Positions 1-15,200 of a DNA stretch of 64,000 nucleotides are shown here, one piece after another. The notes beneath the pieces are model-generated. The model was not told the DNA's origin. It saw nothing but the letters and a program-made list of their open reading frames with translations, and ran no database searches. Position numbers and translations under genes: made by a program. The DNA comes from Spisula solida. Lineage: Eukaryota; Mollusca; Bivalvia; Venerida; Mactridae. Numbering within the stretch: position 1 is the stretch's first letter; every line of letters begins with the position of its first letter. The stretch spans positions 2,542,001 to 2,606,000 of the forward strand of contig OX365948.1 of assembly GCA_947247005.1 (NCBI GenBank), written 5' to 3'.

Positions 1-223
1 GTAAACATAACACATATATAGCCTTCTTCCAATGCCATTTCAATTTAGTTTTTTTCCACGAGTGTAGAGGCTCTGTCAATTGTTTATAATCTGCTTTAAT
101 TAGATCACTGTAACCAAGTAAATAGTTACATTCACATTTATTTATTATTTATTTATTTATACACAGCCTACCCGTATAGCAATTTTTATATTTTGTATAA
201 AATTTGAATCAAGATGTACTTAC

Positions 224-291
224 ATTTCCAGTATGTGTTAATGCTTGGCTAGCATATTGGGGAACTTGCTCGCTTACCAGTTTGACTCCCT
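224..291 (-). CDS. Exon 30: last exon visible in the window
   Basis: Residues 4172-4194. It contains EGVKLVSEQVPQYASQALTH and ends AAT|GTAAGT in phase 0, so the gene continues beyond the left edge. An earlier GT after AAACTG would give a 14-bp exon and was not chosen. Confidence 0.75.
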
Positions 292-3200
292 CTACAAATG
301 TACATAGAATTTACAGTCAAATTTATGTTAAAAGTCACCTTCAATCAAAGAGCAACCTGATTGCATCTGTCTGCAGAGACCACCCATCAGACAATTTCTA
401 ATTATAATTATACAGACACACACATTCCATGTTTTAACAAAATAATATGCAAATGCAGAATGTAACGACAGTTTGTACATCTGTCACAAGTGAACATAAC
501 AGAAATATTACATACTAAATCTGAACACCCCATGTGTACACAACTCATGGACATCCCTCTTGAATAAATATCTAGAATGATCTCCCTTGATAAGATGTCT
601 TGCTAAGCCTACACCTGTAATAGGATTGTCTCCCCTCCGTACATATTATTGGAAAATAATGAGTATGGACATGGGTGATATAGGCATGAATTGTCAGGTC
701 TATGGAGTTAATGGTTAAATATGTACACATACCATGAAGGCTTCCAAATGAGCTGACAACATTCTCTCTTAAAGATGACATAGAGTATCCAACAGTCTGA
801 AAACAATCAGGATTTATATCAGCATTGATTAGTCACATAGTTATAACTAAAATAATTGTCTGTACAGGTTTACACCAATCAATGTTTAACACTTTATTGG
901 AACATTGAAATACTGTTATTTAACATCAGCTACAAATGTTTCTAGTTCAACCTCAATACTATTTAAACACAACGGAATTAAGCACCTAAATCTCAGCTCA
1001 GATCTTGTCACATCTTTTGAGTTAATTTCATGCAAGACTGGACATAAAATTAGGATTACAAAACTGAAACATTGATCTGAGCTTGTTACAGTAAAATTGC
1101 TAGAGCTCCAACTTCAGGTTTGTTTCAAACTCAAACTATAAATTTGTGTGAAAAAACTCACTTTGAGTAGATTTGTGCAGATGCTATTTTTGAGATCGAT
1201 GTCTGAACATTAATTAAAGTATAATAAAAATGCTATAATACCTCGTGTACAGGAGAAGCAGGAACTGATACTGGTGTGTATAATGACGATGGTACTACCA
1301 CTGGTCCTGGCATTTGTCTGAATTATAAAATCCATAATTAATATAATGTATTAATTAGTGCGCCTCAAGATAGAGCACACTATCAAAAATCATACATGTA
1401 ATACCAGTGTACGTCAGGCTAATATATAATAAGTCATTATTACATATATATCCACACTCAATATACACCATAACAGTGTTCAGATCTCACGTGCAGCTAT
1501 TTCTACAAATATCAAGAAATGATCTCCATGGATAAGGTGTCTTGTTAAGTTCATTTCAATAATTAGATTGTCTCCCCTTCAAGCTCAATATTGATAGTAA
1601 ACATTGGTAAATAGTGACGATGTTAATGGGATAGTAGATGTATTGTAGTATCTATGCTTTAAAGGGTTAATGAAGTATCAACTTATCAAATACTCTTCAT
1701 ATATCTTTACCTGAAACTGTAATTAATTTCTGCCATACGTTGGAACATAGGTTTAACAGCCTCCATGTTGTTTGTTCCTATCTGTTCTTCAACGGCATAC
1801 TGGATTCTCTTCAGTTTTCCGTCAATCTCACGTATTATGCTTGTTACAACTGTACTCTCTAATTCTTGTATACGCATCTTGTAGTCAGCACGTTTATTTT
1901 CAATCATAGACTGAAATGAAACACCAGATGATACGACATCATCTACTTGCAAAGAAGTCATTTTCGAAAAAGGTAAAATGTGTTTCTGCATCCTTTGCAA
2001 AGATATCAAATAAATTAGTGAATGGCAAGTGTTAAAATATCCTGTCAGAAAAGGACGTTAAATAAATTTCTTAACTTTTTATTCACAAAAAGAAACATCT
2101 TGCAATGAAAACGCCATTTTGTGCTAACGTATATTGTTTGAAGTGTTTTGATATAAAATGCAATAAATAAACCTATTTAAGGAATCTTCTCAATTTCATG
2201 AAACTGACAAAATTTATGGTCACAGCTTTTAGATATTGCATGCAAAACACGTATGCCTATGCCTAAATTTTAAAGGACATTAAATCTATCTGACGATATG
2301 CAAAATTTATGACCTTTGGTGCTTTTGAGTTATACTTACTTTCAAGTCTTGGATAATCTCTGGCCTCCAGTGGATTCGACTATGTAGCAGATGAGAGGTA
2401 TTAAGTCTAGCTGTTGTTAGAATGTCGGTTACTCTAACACCTCGTACTGTGTGGAATACCTCAGCAGCCACAGCTGAACTATTCACATACTTGGCATACA
2501 TGTGAACCTCATCTTTTGGATTTTCTGTAATGTTAATACAAACAATGTACAATTACATAAATTTATGATATGTGACCAGTAAGACTCGTTAAATAGTAAA
2601 AATTATACATAGTTCTTTTTCATGTGTATTCAGACAATGACATTATGAACACAGCGAGGATCATAATGTCGATTTAGAAGACTGATAATGAAACTTGCAA
2701 TAAGAATACTGTTTGAGGAATATGAACAAGTGGTTTTAAACATAACATAACGAAATACATATAGATCAACTATAGAAATCATATGTTCGAGTATATAAAT
2801 ACAAGTGTTTTAGCATTTAAATGACTGCAATCTTCTTTCTCCGAACACAGTGGTAATGTATATGACCGGGATTATGATGCGGAGAGTCATTACCTCAAGC
2901 TATACCGTAGAATTTAATTGTTAACAATACTAGTATCCACTAAAACAGCGTAAATAACATCACTTACGAAGATCATAATTCATGCTGAAATCCACAGTTC
3001 TGGCGGATGAGTCGACGGTTAATGAAGTATATAATGGTTGTTTCTGATCATAAGCATTCAGCAGTGATAGACGGAACTTGTCACCAGTTTGGGCACTTCC
3101 AGAAATACTGATTGTCTTCACTGGGCTCAAAAGCTAAAAATGAAACAAAGTCAAAGTGATTCAGGCGCTCCAAAACCAACATGTGTATTTTCACAGGCCT

Positions 3201-6200
3201 TTGTATGCTTTCTTTTATTTGTATACTAAATAACTACTGTTTCTTGATATTGTTATTGACTAGACATGATACACGCCAATTACAGTTCTTGTGAAGCTTG
3301 GGGTACATGAACTTATATATATGTAACTGTTACCATTTTCAATTGAATACTGTGTTAGTCATACAGACATTATTTGTTAGACACGTATACACAGTGCATT
3401 TAGACGAAACAGATAAACATTAAAGTCATTTTGGTTACAGGTAATCAGTAATTCACTGCCAATGTTTGACGTTATCTTTGTAGACGCCATAGTACTTAAT
3501 AAGGAGTGTTTGAGGAGAAGCCGTGGTTGGTATACGAGGGATTTTTGTAGAGGGTGCGTTCCAAAGTTTCTACGGCACGGTACCATTACACAGTATCTTA
3601 CAATGCATCGCTGCAAAATGGAATATGGTTGGTGACACGTCTAAGACCCACAACCTACGGAATGTTGAGATAACACGTCATAATGTCATAGTGAGTACTC
3701 ACCTCAATGCTGATTGTTTTCTTGATTTGGTCAATGCTTCCACCAATTTGGAATTTCTTAGTCTGTCTTCTAACTGTAAGGTATTCCAAGTCCATACCAG
3801 CGGAGTATTTATTGTTGGACTTTCCGACATGAGATTTCATTTTTATGTCGACGGTTGAGTAAGGATGGCTGACACCCAAACTGAAACTAAAATGAAAACT
3901 ACTGGTAATACAAGGTGGCAGTAAACTTCTTAGAGTTTTACCATACGTCGCATTATACATGCAGGCCTATACTAAGGACCGTTCTCTTATGTCTTGCAAC
4001 ATATAACAAAATAACATGCTTTTTTCTGGCCATTTTTACTAGCGCTCAATCTATTATTTTAAAATTGTTATTTTAACCCATTTCATTGTGTGATATGTAA
4101 ATCAAGTATTATTGAATGGTATGAATACTATGTATATGTAACGTACCTGTAGTTCTTATTTCCATATGATGAAATGTCTTCCAACTTTGTCTCGAACATT
4201 ATCTTCCTTCTAGCATCTCCTGAATACGACAATTCAGTAGTCCCCTCAAACAATACACTTCCTTGGTTAAGTGCAAATTGGGATCCAACCTGTAAATCCT
4301 GAAATAATTGTTTTATAGATTTTATCTTTGGAATATATACATGTACATCGTGAACTTGCCGTATGCTTACGAAGATGATGATGTACGTAATATAACTAAC
4401 ATTAGATGTCATTCAAAAGTAAAGCATTACTATCATACTAGGGTACAGTGATTGTCAGGCCTCATATTCAGAGTGAACCGTCATGAGTATTATTGAGTCC
4501 CGTGTTCTTTAGGCAGGTTTTCGCTCTTAACTTTAAACAAACTAGTTTAAACTGAAGATACCAATATCAAACACCTATTTTTGACTTATTTATACTGCAA
4601 TGTATTGTCATTAAGCTACAGATTATTTTGAAACAGGTACATGTATTTATAAAAATAGATGTTAACATACCTTTCCAAAGCTTGGCAACGAAATGCTGAC
4701 ATCAGACTTCAACAAGTTGCTTGATGGGTATACGTTACACTTGATAGCAATTCGTTTGGTTTGGTCTACATCGGCATCCCACATGAAAGATCCTTCAGTA
4801 AATCGTCCTCTGTGTGATCCACTTAGTTGTAAACTTCTTGATGGTAGAATGACTTTCAGAGTTCTGTCATTATTACTTTCAGATTGTACATCAAAGCCGT
4901 ATGTTTGATCTCCGAAACTCACTGATCCACTGCTGTGGCTATCCACCAACTCTCCACGTACAACCAACACACCACCGTATATATAAGCCTGGCTTACTTT
5001 TACATTGAATGCCTGTTTCGTCGCAATATCATAAGCACCTTCAATCTTAAGATTGCTTGATCTGTCCTTTGTATTCCAGTCTGCATAAAGTTCAATGCGA
5101 GCATTGTCAACGTTATAGTCACCATCTGCTTCAAACTTCATAGGCCAGGGAGATCGTATTTTCAGTAGAGAATTTGCGTGTTTGGTTGTTAGCATGCTGT
5201 TCAAATCACCATCTACAATACTATTGCCATTATGAGTTAGTTTCACACTTTGTTTCCATCCGTTTGGTCGATCAGAGTGTTCAAACGTAACCAAGACTTC
5301 CTTCGCCTGTTCGAATGGAGATGTCATTAACATTCTTACTTCGATTGGTCCTTGTATGGTGCATGACAACTCAGTTGTAACTGCACTTTTTGCGTTCCAC
5401 TGAGCTTGGATTCTGCTGCTTATTTGTTTAGATGAAGTAAGATAGTTTCCATGGAAACCAATCATCTCGAAACCTTCTACTGGTGTGGTCATGTCAATGT
5501 CGATACTGAGTGGATTCATGGTGGCCCCCAAAGTTGCTTTGACACTTTTACTCAACACAGAACTGTCTAATGTACATCCAATAGAGCCAACACGATACGT
5601 ATGTTCATATTCAATTTTGTTGTTCTTCATTCCCTGAAAGGGTGTCGTCAATTCAAGCAATGCAATCATTCTTTTCCAATCATAATATTGTGCGTCAAGC
5701 TTTCCCTTGATGATCTTGTTTGGAGCATATTGTACATCACCTACGGAGAGAATTCCGCTAGAACTGGCCTTGTGCGAAAAGGAGGCTTTGACATTCTCGA
5801 AGTTCTCGTATGGAGTTATTAATCCAAACGACCCTTCCATCACTGGTTGTAGTTTGAACGATGCATCTAAACGGTGATGGTAATTAAGAGAGTCGAAGGA
5901 AACTTCTGTTACAAAATCGTCCAACTCCCCGTCATGCTTAATATGTAGTTTTTGTCCGAACTTTTCACCGCTAAATATAGTGTATTGTTCACTAGAATAA
6001 GTAAGGAATGTTTGACCCATATTCATAGTTGTGTATGACGTGAAACCATTGTCTCCGTTGGCAATTTTGAAACTATTGGTGAAAGATGTTGGGTTGCCAG
6101 TGTGGTTTGCAGTAATATCGATAGCTTCGGTGTACGGGGACATGAACCGTACAGCTGACTGCAAATCGAGACCGACAAGCATATGTTCTACTTCCAGTTC

Positions 6201-9200
6201 GATGGCTTTTCCAGTCGTGTATTCTAGTTTACCCCCAGTTTTAAAGTTGTTCAGGTCACCGTCTAAATGAATCATCAATGTAACGTCTTCGCAAATTTCA
6301 AATGGTGTCTTAACATTAATATCGGCCTTCTTTGACTTCTTATCAGACGTATCAAGAGACACAGAATATTTTTCTCCTGCAAATTGCATTTCACCAGATG
6401 ACTTTATATTTGGTATGTTTCCTGCATGCGCAAGTTTAAAGCTAGTCAGTTCCAATCCTTCGAAAGGTGTTTTTATCGACGTGGTTGCAACGTATCCGTT
6501 TTTCAGATGCTGACTAGTTTCTAATTCAATGAAATGAGTGGAGTTCAGCTGAAAGCGTGCAGTTGTTTCAATTTTATATCTACGAACGTCATGGATTAAG
6601 GTTCCCTTAATGTCGTCTGTGTTTGGCCTGGTGATTCTGAAACTGGCATCAACATCTCGTTTACCATTGTATTTGGTGTTAAATGACCATTTCTTACCGT
6701 TAGTCATCATATCCGCATCCAATTGCAAAGCTTTCTCCTCTTCGTTTGCGTTAACGACAATAGATGATTTAACTCCGCACATCATTATATTACCATGCCC
6801 TTGAAGGTTGACAGGCTCTATCTCATACTCAAGCTCACCATTCAATATATTGCTGTTAATATGAGTGATATCTACTTTGGAATTGAGAGATGCTTCTGTG
6901 TTTGATAGATAAAACGACATTGAAAGGTCATGTGGTTCACTCGACTTCAATACAAAATCAATCAACAATTTGTCATTTGCGTTGTATTCGAAACTAGTAT
7001 CGAACATGTTTGAGTGTTTGTTTGAAAGCTTTGCTGTCATTTGGAGACTGCGTTCTAGCGAGAAAAGAGATAATTCCCCTGCATATTTTAACGATAGTAT
7101 TTCCAAGGTAAAGGATCCTGTCGTCTTATCATCTGACTTAATCGATGATTCAAAATGCATCATTCGTTGTCCATCAAAAAGAAATTGGGCGTGTCCGTCA
7201 CTGTTAAGAATAGTTCCTGTATAATCAAAGTTGATTAAAACTGATTGAAAGAAAGGTGAAACAATAGTTATCGATCCTTTCTTCCTGGTATCAAGTGCCA
7301 GTTCTCCTTTGATTTCCGAATCGCCTGCAGAAATGGCAAAACGAGATTTGTCCAATGTGAAAGAACAAATTTTGTAAACTTCTCCACCAATCTCAAGTTC
7401 TGCATTGCCACGCTTTTCAGTACCACCATTGTATTTGATTGTATATCCAAACTCTTTGTTACCATCAGCACTCGCATCTGCTTGGAAAATAAAGCTTTCA
7501 GAATCAATGATGTTTGAAAGTTGAACCAATAAACGTGGTGAGTCAGAGGACGACATGGCCAGACTACCAACTATGTTCTTCAAATTCCTTGTATCTAACT
7601 TGAATTCAGAAGTACTCTCTACACCCTCTACTGACATGTGAGCGTTACATTGTATGTTCCTTAGACTACCTTGATGTTCATATACAGCAGTAATATGTCT
7701 TAATCCTTCTATTGGTGATGTTATTTTTCCATTTAAGACAACGTTTCCAGAAGTCATGCTTGGGTATTTCAATGAGGCAGTGTATGATTCTTCATCCTTC
7801 ATAGCGCTCAGGTTTATTTCAGTTTTAGTTAATGATACATCGAATGCTACATTTGGTCTATTAAGTTTGAAACCACCTTCAATGTTCTTTGCCAAATTAA
7901 GGTTCACTTGTCCTTTATAGTTGTTGTTGCCAATTGTAGAGCTGTATTTTGTAACAAAGTTGGTCGGCTCGCCATTATGTTGTCCTGAAAAGCTGATGTC
8001 TGGAGTATACGGACTTTCGATTTCCAGTGATGATAATAGATTTGTGCCTTCTTTCTCAAAGCTTATAGATCCCTTGCTTTCTGAATCGCCTTTTGTTAAA
8101 CTAAATTTTGAAGTTAAACCTGTTGGTTTTGATTGAGATTCAATGCTAGCAGTAAAATCGTCACATAGTGAAGATGTAAACGTCACACGACTCTTGAAGT
8201 TTGTCGGTACACCTGAGTGAGTTAGGATAGCTGTTGTTGTCCCCCATTCAGGACAAATGTACTCGGCCTTAATGTCAACGTTTTCAATTAAATTTACTTT
8301 CAAAGTGGCTACTCTTTTATCAGAGCCAATGAAAATTTCTCCTTCACTATTGAAATTCAACGGTGTTCCAGAGTGTGCAAACGTAAGTGACAAGCGTGGG
8401 GTTAAGTATGATCGAAGCTCTAAAGTTCCCTTCAAAGCTTTAATATTGTTAAATGAGATGTCTAGTTCTGACTTATTGGATCCTAAGGTATATTCGGCAT
8501 GGCAACGGAAGTTGTTCATTGCTCCCTTATGTTCCAAGCTAGCTGACAAATCAGGGAACATATGTGATTTCACATTCAGCTGTCCAGTATAGGGATTAGA
8601 GAGATCCAGAGAAGCGTCCACCTCTGACTTAAGGTCTCCAAACGCATATTGTGCATTGATAGTCTTTCCGGTCGCTTGTAAAGAACCATCAAGAGTATCG
8701 AAATCTTCTACAGCTACTTGGACGTTTGTATTTAGCATAGATCCACTAAATTCATGGTTGACGTTTAGGAAGATGTCGTTCATGTAAGGGCTTCGAATAT
8801 TGATTTCACCAATTATTTTGGGTTCCAGTTTGAAAGCCAAATCAAGGGAACTTCTTTTTGAATCAATATTACATTCTACACGAGACTTAAAGTCTTTAGC
8901 GCTTCCTGACAATAGGAAAGAAGTAGATACTGGATAAATCAATGGTGATTCTAGAATCATATTTCCTTCCATGTTGTTTGTAGTGGTAGTGAAGATAAAG
9001 TCTGCCCTATGTCTTTCAGCTCCAATGTTACATTCTGCAAATGATTTAAAGTCATCAAATGCTCCATTATGACTTAGTTCCAGGGTCATTTCCTTTTGTA
9101 AGCTTCTCAAAATGAGTTTCTGTTGGAGCAAAGTTGGTCCAGTTGTTGACCTAAGCTCTATTTCCGTGTTCCTATCACCATAAGCACCTTCGGTTCGAAG

Positions 9201-12200
9201 CACAAAATTGTCCATGTGTCCATCAAGTCTAGTCATTAAACTTACGTCTTCGGTAACTGGAGTTTTTACGTTGATATTTCCAATGATTGAATCCTCGGTA
9301 TTTAGACTAGCCAGCAAATCAAGTATATTTTTACCGCCATAAATGATGTCTGATTTTGAGCGTAAATAAGCAGGCGAGTGATCATGGTTAAATGATGCTT
9401 TAATGTTTTTAAAGAAGGGTGATTTCATTACAATGCTGCCCTCCAAGCCATTTTCGAAGTCTGTTGTGATACTGACAAAAGAAGTACCATTGCTAGTTTT
9501 AGACATTTCTGCACGTGTAGTGAAAGCAGCCGGGATACCATCAAATTCGTAACCAATACCAAATTCTTCTGTTGCAGAGATAAATTCAAAGCGCATATTA
9601 CCATCAACGGAGATTGTCAGTTTGTCATTATTATTTACGTTTAGGGAAGCTTTCATTGTGTTCTTCCTGTTATGTTGTACTTCAAAGTTTGAACTGATTT
9701 CATTCAATGTAGAATAGTGGTTGTAGCTAACTATGATATCACGTTTGCCGGGTATTGATAAAGTTGTTTTACCAACCATTTGTTGGCCACCATTTAGCAT
9801 TGTTGCGAGTGAATATCTTTGTCCACTTGGCTCTTCAAGTGACAACATGGCTTCAATACCAGACTTTGTGTTCCAGGTGAGTTCCACTGTTCTCTTCTCA
9901 AGTACAGGTTGGATTTCAAACACTGCACTGCTAACAAAATCGCCAAACTCTCCTTGCATTTCTAGTGCTCCCTGTGTGTAGGGCATGACTTCAAATGGTG
10001 TTATCAAATTAGCAGAAGCATGCTTGTTGGTCATTGTATAAGCAAATTTAGTTTGGAGTTGTATCTTTTTATCCCCGCTGTATTCCAATGCAGTTGTTGA
10101 TGTCAGGTAATCGCCATCAATGATCTCGTATGTATACTTCACCTGTTCATAACCAGGAATGGATGACTTCCACAGCAACTCCGATGTAGTTGACCTTCCA
10201 TTCGACATTCTCTGTGTTGAAGCGTCTATGCTCAGTGAAACAGCTGGAGTGATTACAGCATTTAATCGAGCGGATACACCCTTTCCTTCTTCAATGGACA
10301 CATCGGCATCAACTTTAGAGTTCAATGATGTTGAAGGAACTTGTATCTCAAATGTTGCAGTACCACGACTACCACCTAACTTGTAATTAGCTCCAGTCAT
10401 ACCAAGCATCACATCGTTGTGATATATAGACATCTTACTGTTGAGACTTTGGTCCTGTTTGTCATATGCTGCTTCAATACGGGCTGTTTCCAGACTGTCA
10501 AATGGTGTCTGAATATTGAATGTGGCATCGAATGCATCACCAAAGTTACTTTTCAAAGTGGCAATGATTTGTTGTTTACCCATTGATGAAGTTATTGAAG
10601 TGTCTAGATTGACATCTGAGTGTCTGTGGTTCCAACTTGTAGTGTATTTTTTAGTTGGGGATTTTAGAGATATAGATCCATCGTTCGCAAAGTCATTTTC
10701 TCCTCGGACATTATTTATTGTGGATGTTAATGTATACGATTGTCTGTTTCTTAGTAGACTGATCATTGTGTTATGCGTTCTTCCATTGTAATCAACTGCC
10801 ACATTGATTCTTCCCTTTTTGATTACCTTGTATGTCGTTTGCAGGTTAACGGTTCCCTCGTATCCCAGACGCATACCCTTTGTAGTATTTTGAACAATAA
10901 CGTCTGCTTTTATGGATTGTTTATTCCACTTGAAGTATACAGATGAGGCAAGAGATGCACTTAATTTATGGTCGAAGACAAGTCTGACATTCTTCATATC
11001 CTTAAACGTAGACTTCAGACTCAATGAGCCAACGAGCGTGTTGAAACAAATTGGTTTCTTCACGTAAGATTGGAGAGTCATCGTCTGTGCCTTGCCCCAC
11101 CTTACAGTTGTCTGTGTGTTATACTCTTCATTGGTATCACCATAAGTAAGATCTACGTTCACGTTTGAGAGTGGGGAAAATGGTGTGGACAGCTTGGCAT
11201 TTCCATTAAAGGAAGGTCCATTAAATCCGAACACAGTGTCAACACCAATGACCTTGCCTGGTGCCCATTGGAAGTCAGCATGGGATGTGTACTTAGCTGT
11301 ATGAATGTGATGTACATTCAATATCAACTTGTTTGATGGGTACGCCAATGATAGCGATCCGTTGAGTCGATCCATACTTGGTGGTTCTATCCAGCCTGAA
11401 ACTACCAATCTCTCATTCTTACTGCTGTCAGCATTCAGATCAATATCTGCAGATCCATAGCGCACGTTGTTTAGTGTTTTTCTGCTTAGAGAGATAATTA
11501 CATGTCTGTCTGGATGCAACAAATCAGCATTGATCCAAGATGATTGTCCAACTTCAGTGGCTGAAGTAAGTGACGCTGTATATGTTTTAGCATCCTTCTC
11601 ATATGACAATACAGTCTTAAAATTGTTGGGATTCAATCTGAAATTTCCAAGCAGCCGTAAAGAACTTTGATTGAAAAGTTTGATTTCTGAGTCAATGACA
11701 ACGCTTTCGTCTTCATTAGGTTTTACGATTGTAGTTATCGTATTTCTCTTGTTGTTAGCATACATCCTTAAGTTGCTCACGTAAGCATTCATGTTTGGCT
11801 GGTCAATATCTAAACCAAGTCCGAGGTTTGACCAAGCAGATTTCAATTTGAAGTCACTAGTAACGCTTACCACTTTACCAGTATTATCATGGAAGGTTAG
11901 AGATGTTTCTATTGGCTGATTCCTACCGAACCTGATGAACAGATTGGAGTCCACATTTTTACTGTCGTGACTATGTGCACCCTTGGCCATCATTGACATA
12001 TCCTGAAATATATATATACACACTTTGTTTCAGTTTTAGAAATGAGGTAAATGCAATTTGTATGGTAATCATTGTTGACATAAACATAATAATAAAGTTT
12101 TGCAGTTTTTAAATGCACAACTACTCATATACCCACAGGGTATTACTGAAACACACATTGGAGTCTTTAATCAAATGGTTTGTGCTTAATCTCAAATAAA

Positions 12201-15200
12201 TTGTCTTACCATGTGTGGAAATTTAAATCGTGTCAGGAAATTGCCAGCGTTTTTCGACATATTTCTGTTCAACTCAAATCTGAAGTCCATGTGTTTTGAT
12301 TCATCTTTGAAGTTTGGTCCAAACCACAGGTCAGTGTCAAGCTCGGAGTGTTTCTTGTTGTGTTCTAGTTCACTCATAATCTTAAAGTTGTATTCTGGAT
12401 TACGTTTAACTTGAACAATACTGCAAAGTAAAATATATATATAATTAATTCATGAATCCCATGCTATCTCAACAAAGCGTCCTGGACAGATACCAGTACA
12501 TTGCACACAAATAAAAGTAATTTTTGAAGAAGATGAAAGGAACAACCAAAGAATCCGCTGTAAACACACAAAATGATAACATCATCAACAAACTTTAAAG
12601 GAATGAAATATCAATGTAGTCAAAATGCAACATTTTCGATTGAGATAATAAACTGACTCAATTTCAAATATAAATTACTGCTGGTTTGTAAATTAAATCA
12701 TTGGCGTATTTAAAAATATGTATGTTTAATTACAAATGTACTTACACATTCGCTTTCCCCTTTGTTAGCGAAGATGCACTCAGATTGGTCACCTTTGAGA
12801 TAATCTTAATGTTGTTTCTTGCAAATTTTCTGATGACGTAAGTTATATCGAAATCAGTTCCAATGCTACGGAAGTTTTTGTTATCAACCTTTCCTGTCAG
12901 GTAAAAATCAGCGGGTCCGGAACGGAAATCAACTTTTGTGTTGTATAAAACCCTTCTTGCCCTGTACTTTGCCATGAATTTGCCTGAAATTAAACATACA
13001 CATATTATGCGCCTTGAGAAAGTATTTACTTATTTGACAATGATTTTGGTCCTATCAAGTAACACTACAGGAACCGCCACGATAGCAACACCACGTGTTT
13101 CATACGCGTGCAACATGGTAATGTCTGCATGCAAAATATTAGAGCAGACTGGTATGCCAAATGGGTTATCCATCCTATGTTGGGTCAGAGTAGATGCAAG
13201 TTGACAATAAGCTCGAAATAAAACCATTTATAAGAAGAGCATTATGCACTGAAGTATTATTTTCATTCAAAGAAATACATTTAGTAAGTTACCTTTTAGT
13301 GTAGTTGGCTTAAACCCATCGATGTCTAGAACGAGGTTTCCATCTATTCCTTTTCCATAGTAATGTCCGAATGATCCACCAAAGCCTACGATCTCTTTTT
13401 CAGGTGTACGAATGGAAGCAAGTGGCTTGTACATTATCTTCTTTGGATACTTTGTTGATGCAAGACTGAGAGCGGTAGAATATTGTTTGTCCTTTTCAAC
13501 ATCCACACTGCACTGAATACCAACCAAGGTTGGTTTGTAGTAAAGAGTAACTGAAATCAACAAGTATATAATATTCACGACAAACGATCTATCTGGTACG
13601 TTTAAGAACACGAAATATTTCCACGATTATCACGATTGCCACAATAAAAGCATAAAACGTCTTGTGTTATATTTATGAGACAAAAGTACTACTTTTGCAA
13701 TATTCAGACTTGGATTACTTTTTGAGAGGCCAGACTTTTTTCTTATACTTTAATATAACATACAGTCTTCGCAAAAACGAAGTTGTTCTAAAATAAAAGT
13801 AGATTGATAGTTCAAACACTCTTAATTGAATTAATACATGATTGTATGATTATACAAGTAATGGCTAACTAATAATAATATACATGTACATTATAGCAAA
13901 GGAGCGGATAACTACTTTCTTAACTTAGATAACACCCCTTTCTGTAGATAACAATGTTCTCCTTAAACAATTCCTAAGTCAATCTTAGAATCACAATTGT
14001 TTGTTTAATTTCAAAAACATACCCTTTGCTGATGGTACTATCATAGACAAGCCTTCAGCCTCGTAAGACATGTCAATCTGCTTCCAATTATCAATACTCA
14101 ATGTTCCTATCACCGATACCTTGCTCTGTTTGCTAACATCAATGGTTACAGAAGGGGTCCATGTTATTACGTTACCACGTTTCTGTTTCAGCAACATTGC
14201 ATTGAATGTGTGTGGGTATTCGCCATCAATTTTGATTTCTCCATTGATTCCCATATTCTTGCGATCAGTATTTATTTCTCCTGTTATATACAAAGTATCC
14301 AAGATTATCATTTTACTACAATGTTAATCAATGGTTGCCCAACTTAACATTAACAAGGGGTAATCTAAATTGATCTTACTCCAATACAGAAATACACTTG
14401 CCTTACTGCTTAAAGGGCGTGTACTATTAAATCTAGTTGGAGTGTACAGCTATTCGTTATATTGTCAATGTTTTTACGACCAAACATTAAGGCTTTCATT
14501 GGTCAAAAATGAATTTTCGATTTATACGTCTAACTAAATGTCAAATAAAAAGCCATCTGTCTTGGGCAGCCATTCCTACATGTACTATCAAATCTAAATC
14601 GGTATTTTTATGTGAACTACTTAGGACACGAAGCAGCCGCTTACAATGCCTCCATTGACTGACTGCGTATACTGCTTTTATAATAACAGTTTTGGCTGTT
14701 ATAATGATCAAACTGTTGCCTTTCATGTCCCATTGTAATTTTATTCCTACATTTGACGTCATTTGTCATTTGTAGATATATATACGCTCACTTAACCAAC
14801 TATTGACAATACCTGACTACTTATACATGTAGTTATTTTTTTGAAGCGATGAAACGACTATAATAATATATTTGGCAGCAGTGCAACTATGAGAAAAAGA
14901 TGAACACTCGAAAATTGAAAAACTGAAAAACCTACCAGAAACATCGGCTTTCTTCCATGGTGACTGAAGACTCATTCCAACAGTAAGGTCTTTTTTGTTG
15001 AGATTGAGATCAATATCAACATGTCTGTCTGTACGTGACCCAGGCGTGTCAAGTGTGATCTTCACAATATTGCTGTATTTATTCTGTACAAACAACAAAA
15101 TTTTACTGTATTATGTTTGTATTTAATACCTGGATCTACCACTAAAGTTTTCAAATAAATAAATGTCGCTTAATATATGTGCACATCTTGCACCGACTAC

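Noticed and set aside
4693..11670. Many plus-strand open frames of 60-110 codons opposite the giant exon
   Set aside because: They are antisense shadows of the long coding frame, with no splice or coding evidence of their own.
4662..12023. Treating the 2,453-codon open frame as a stand-alone intronless gene
   Set aside because: Its first Met lies in intron sequence upstream of a clean acceptor. The frame ends just past a donor, and both sides join neighbouring exons in phase.
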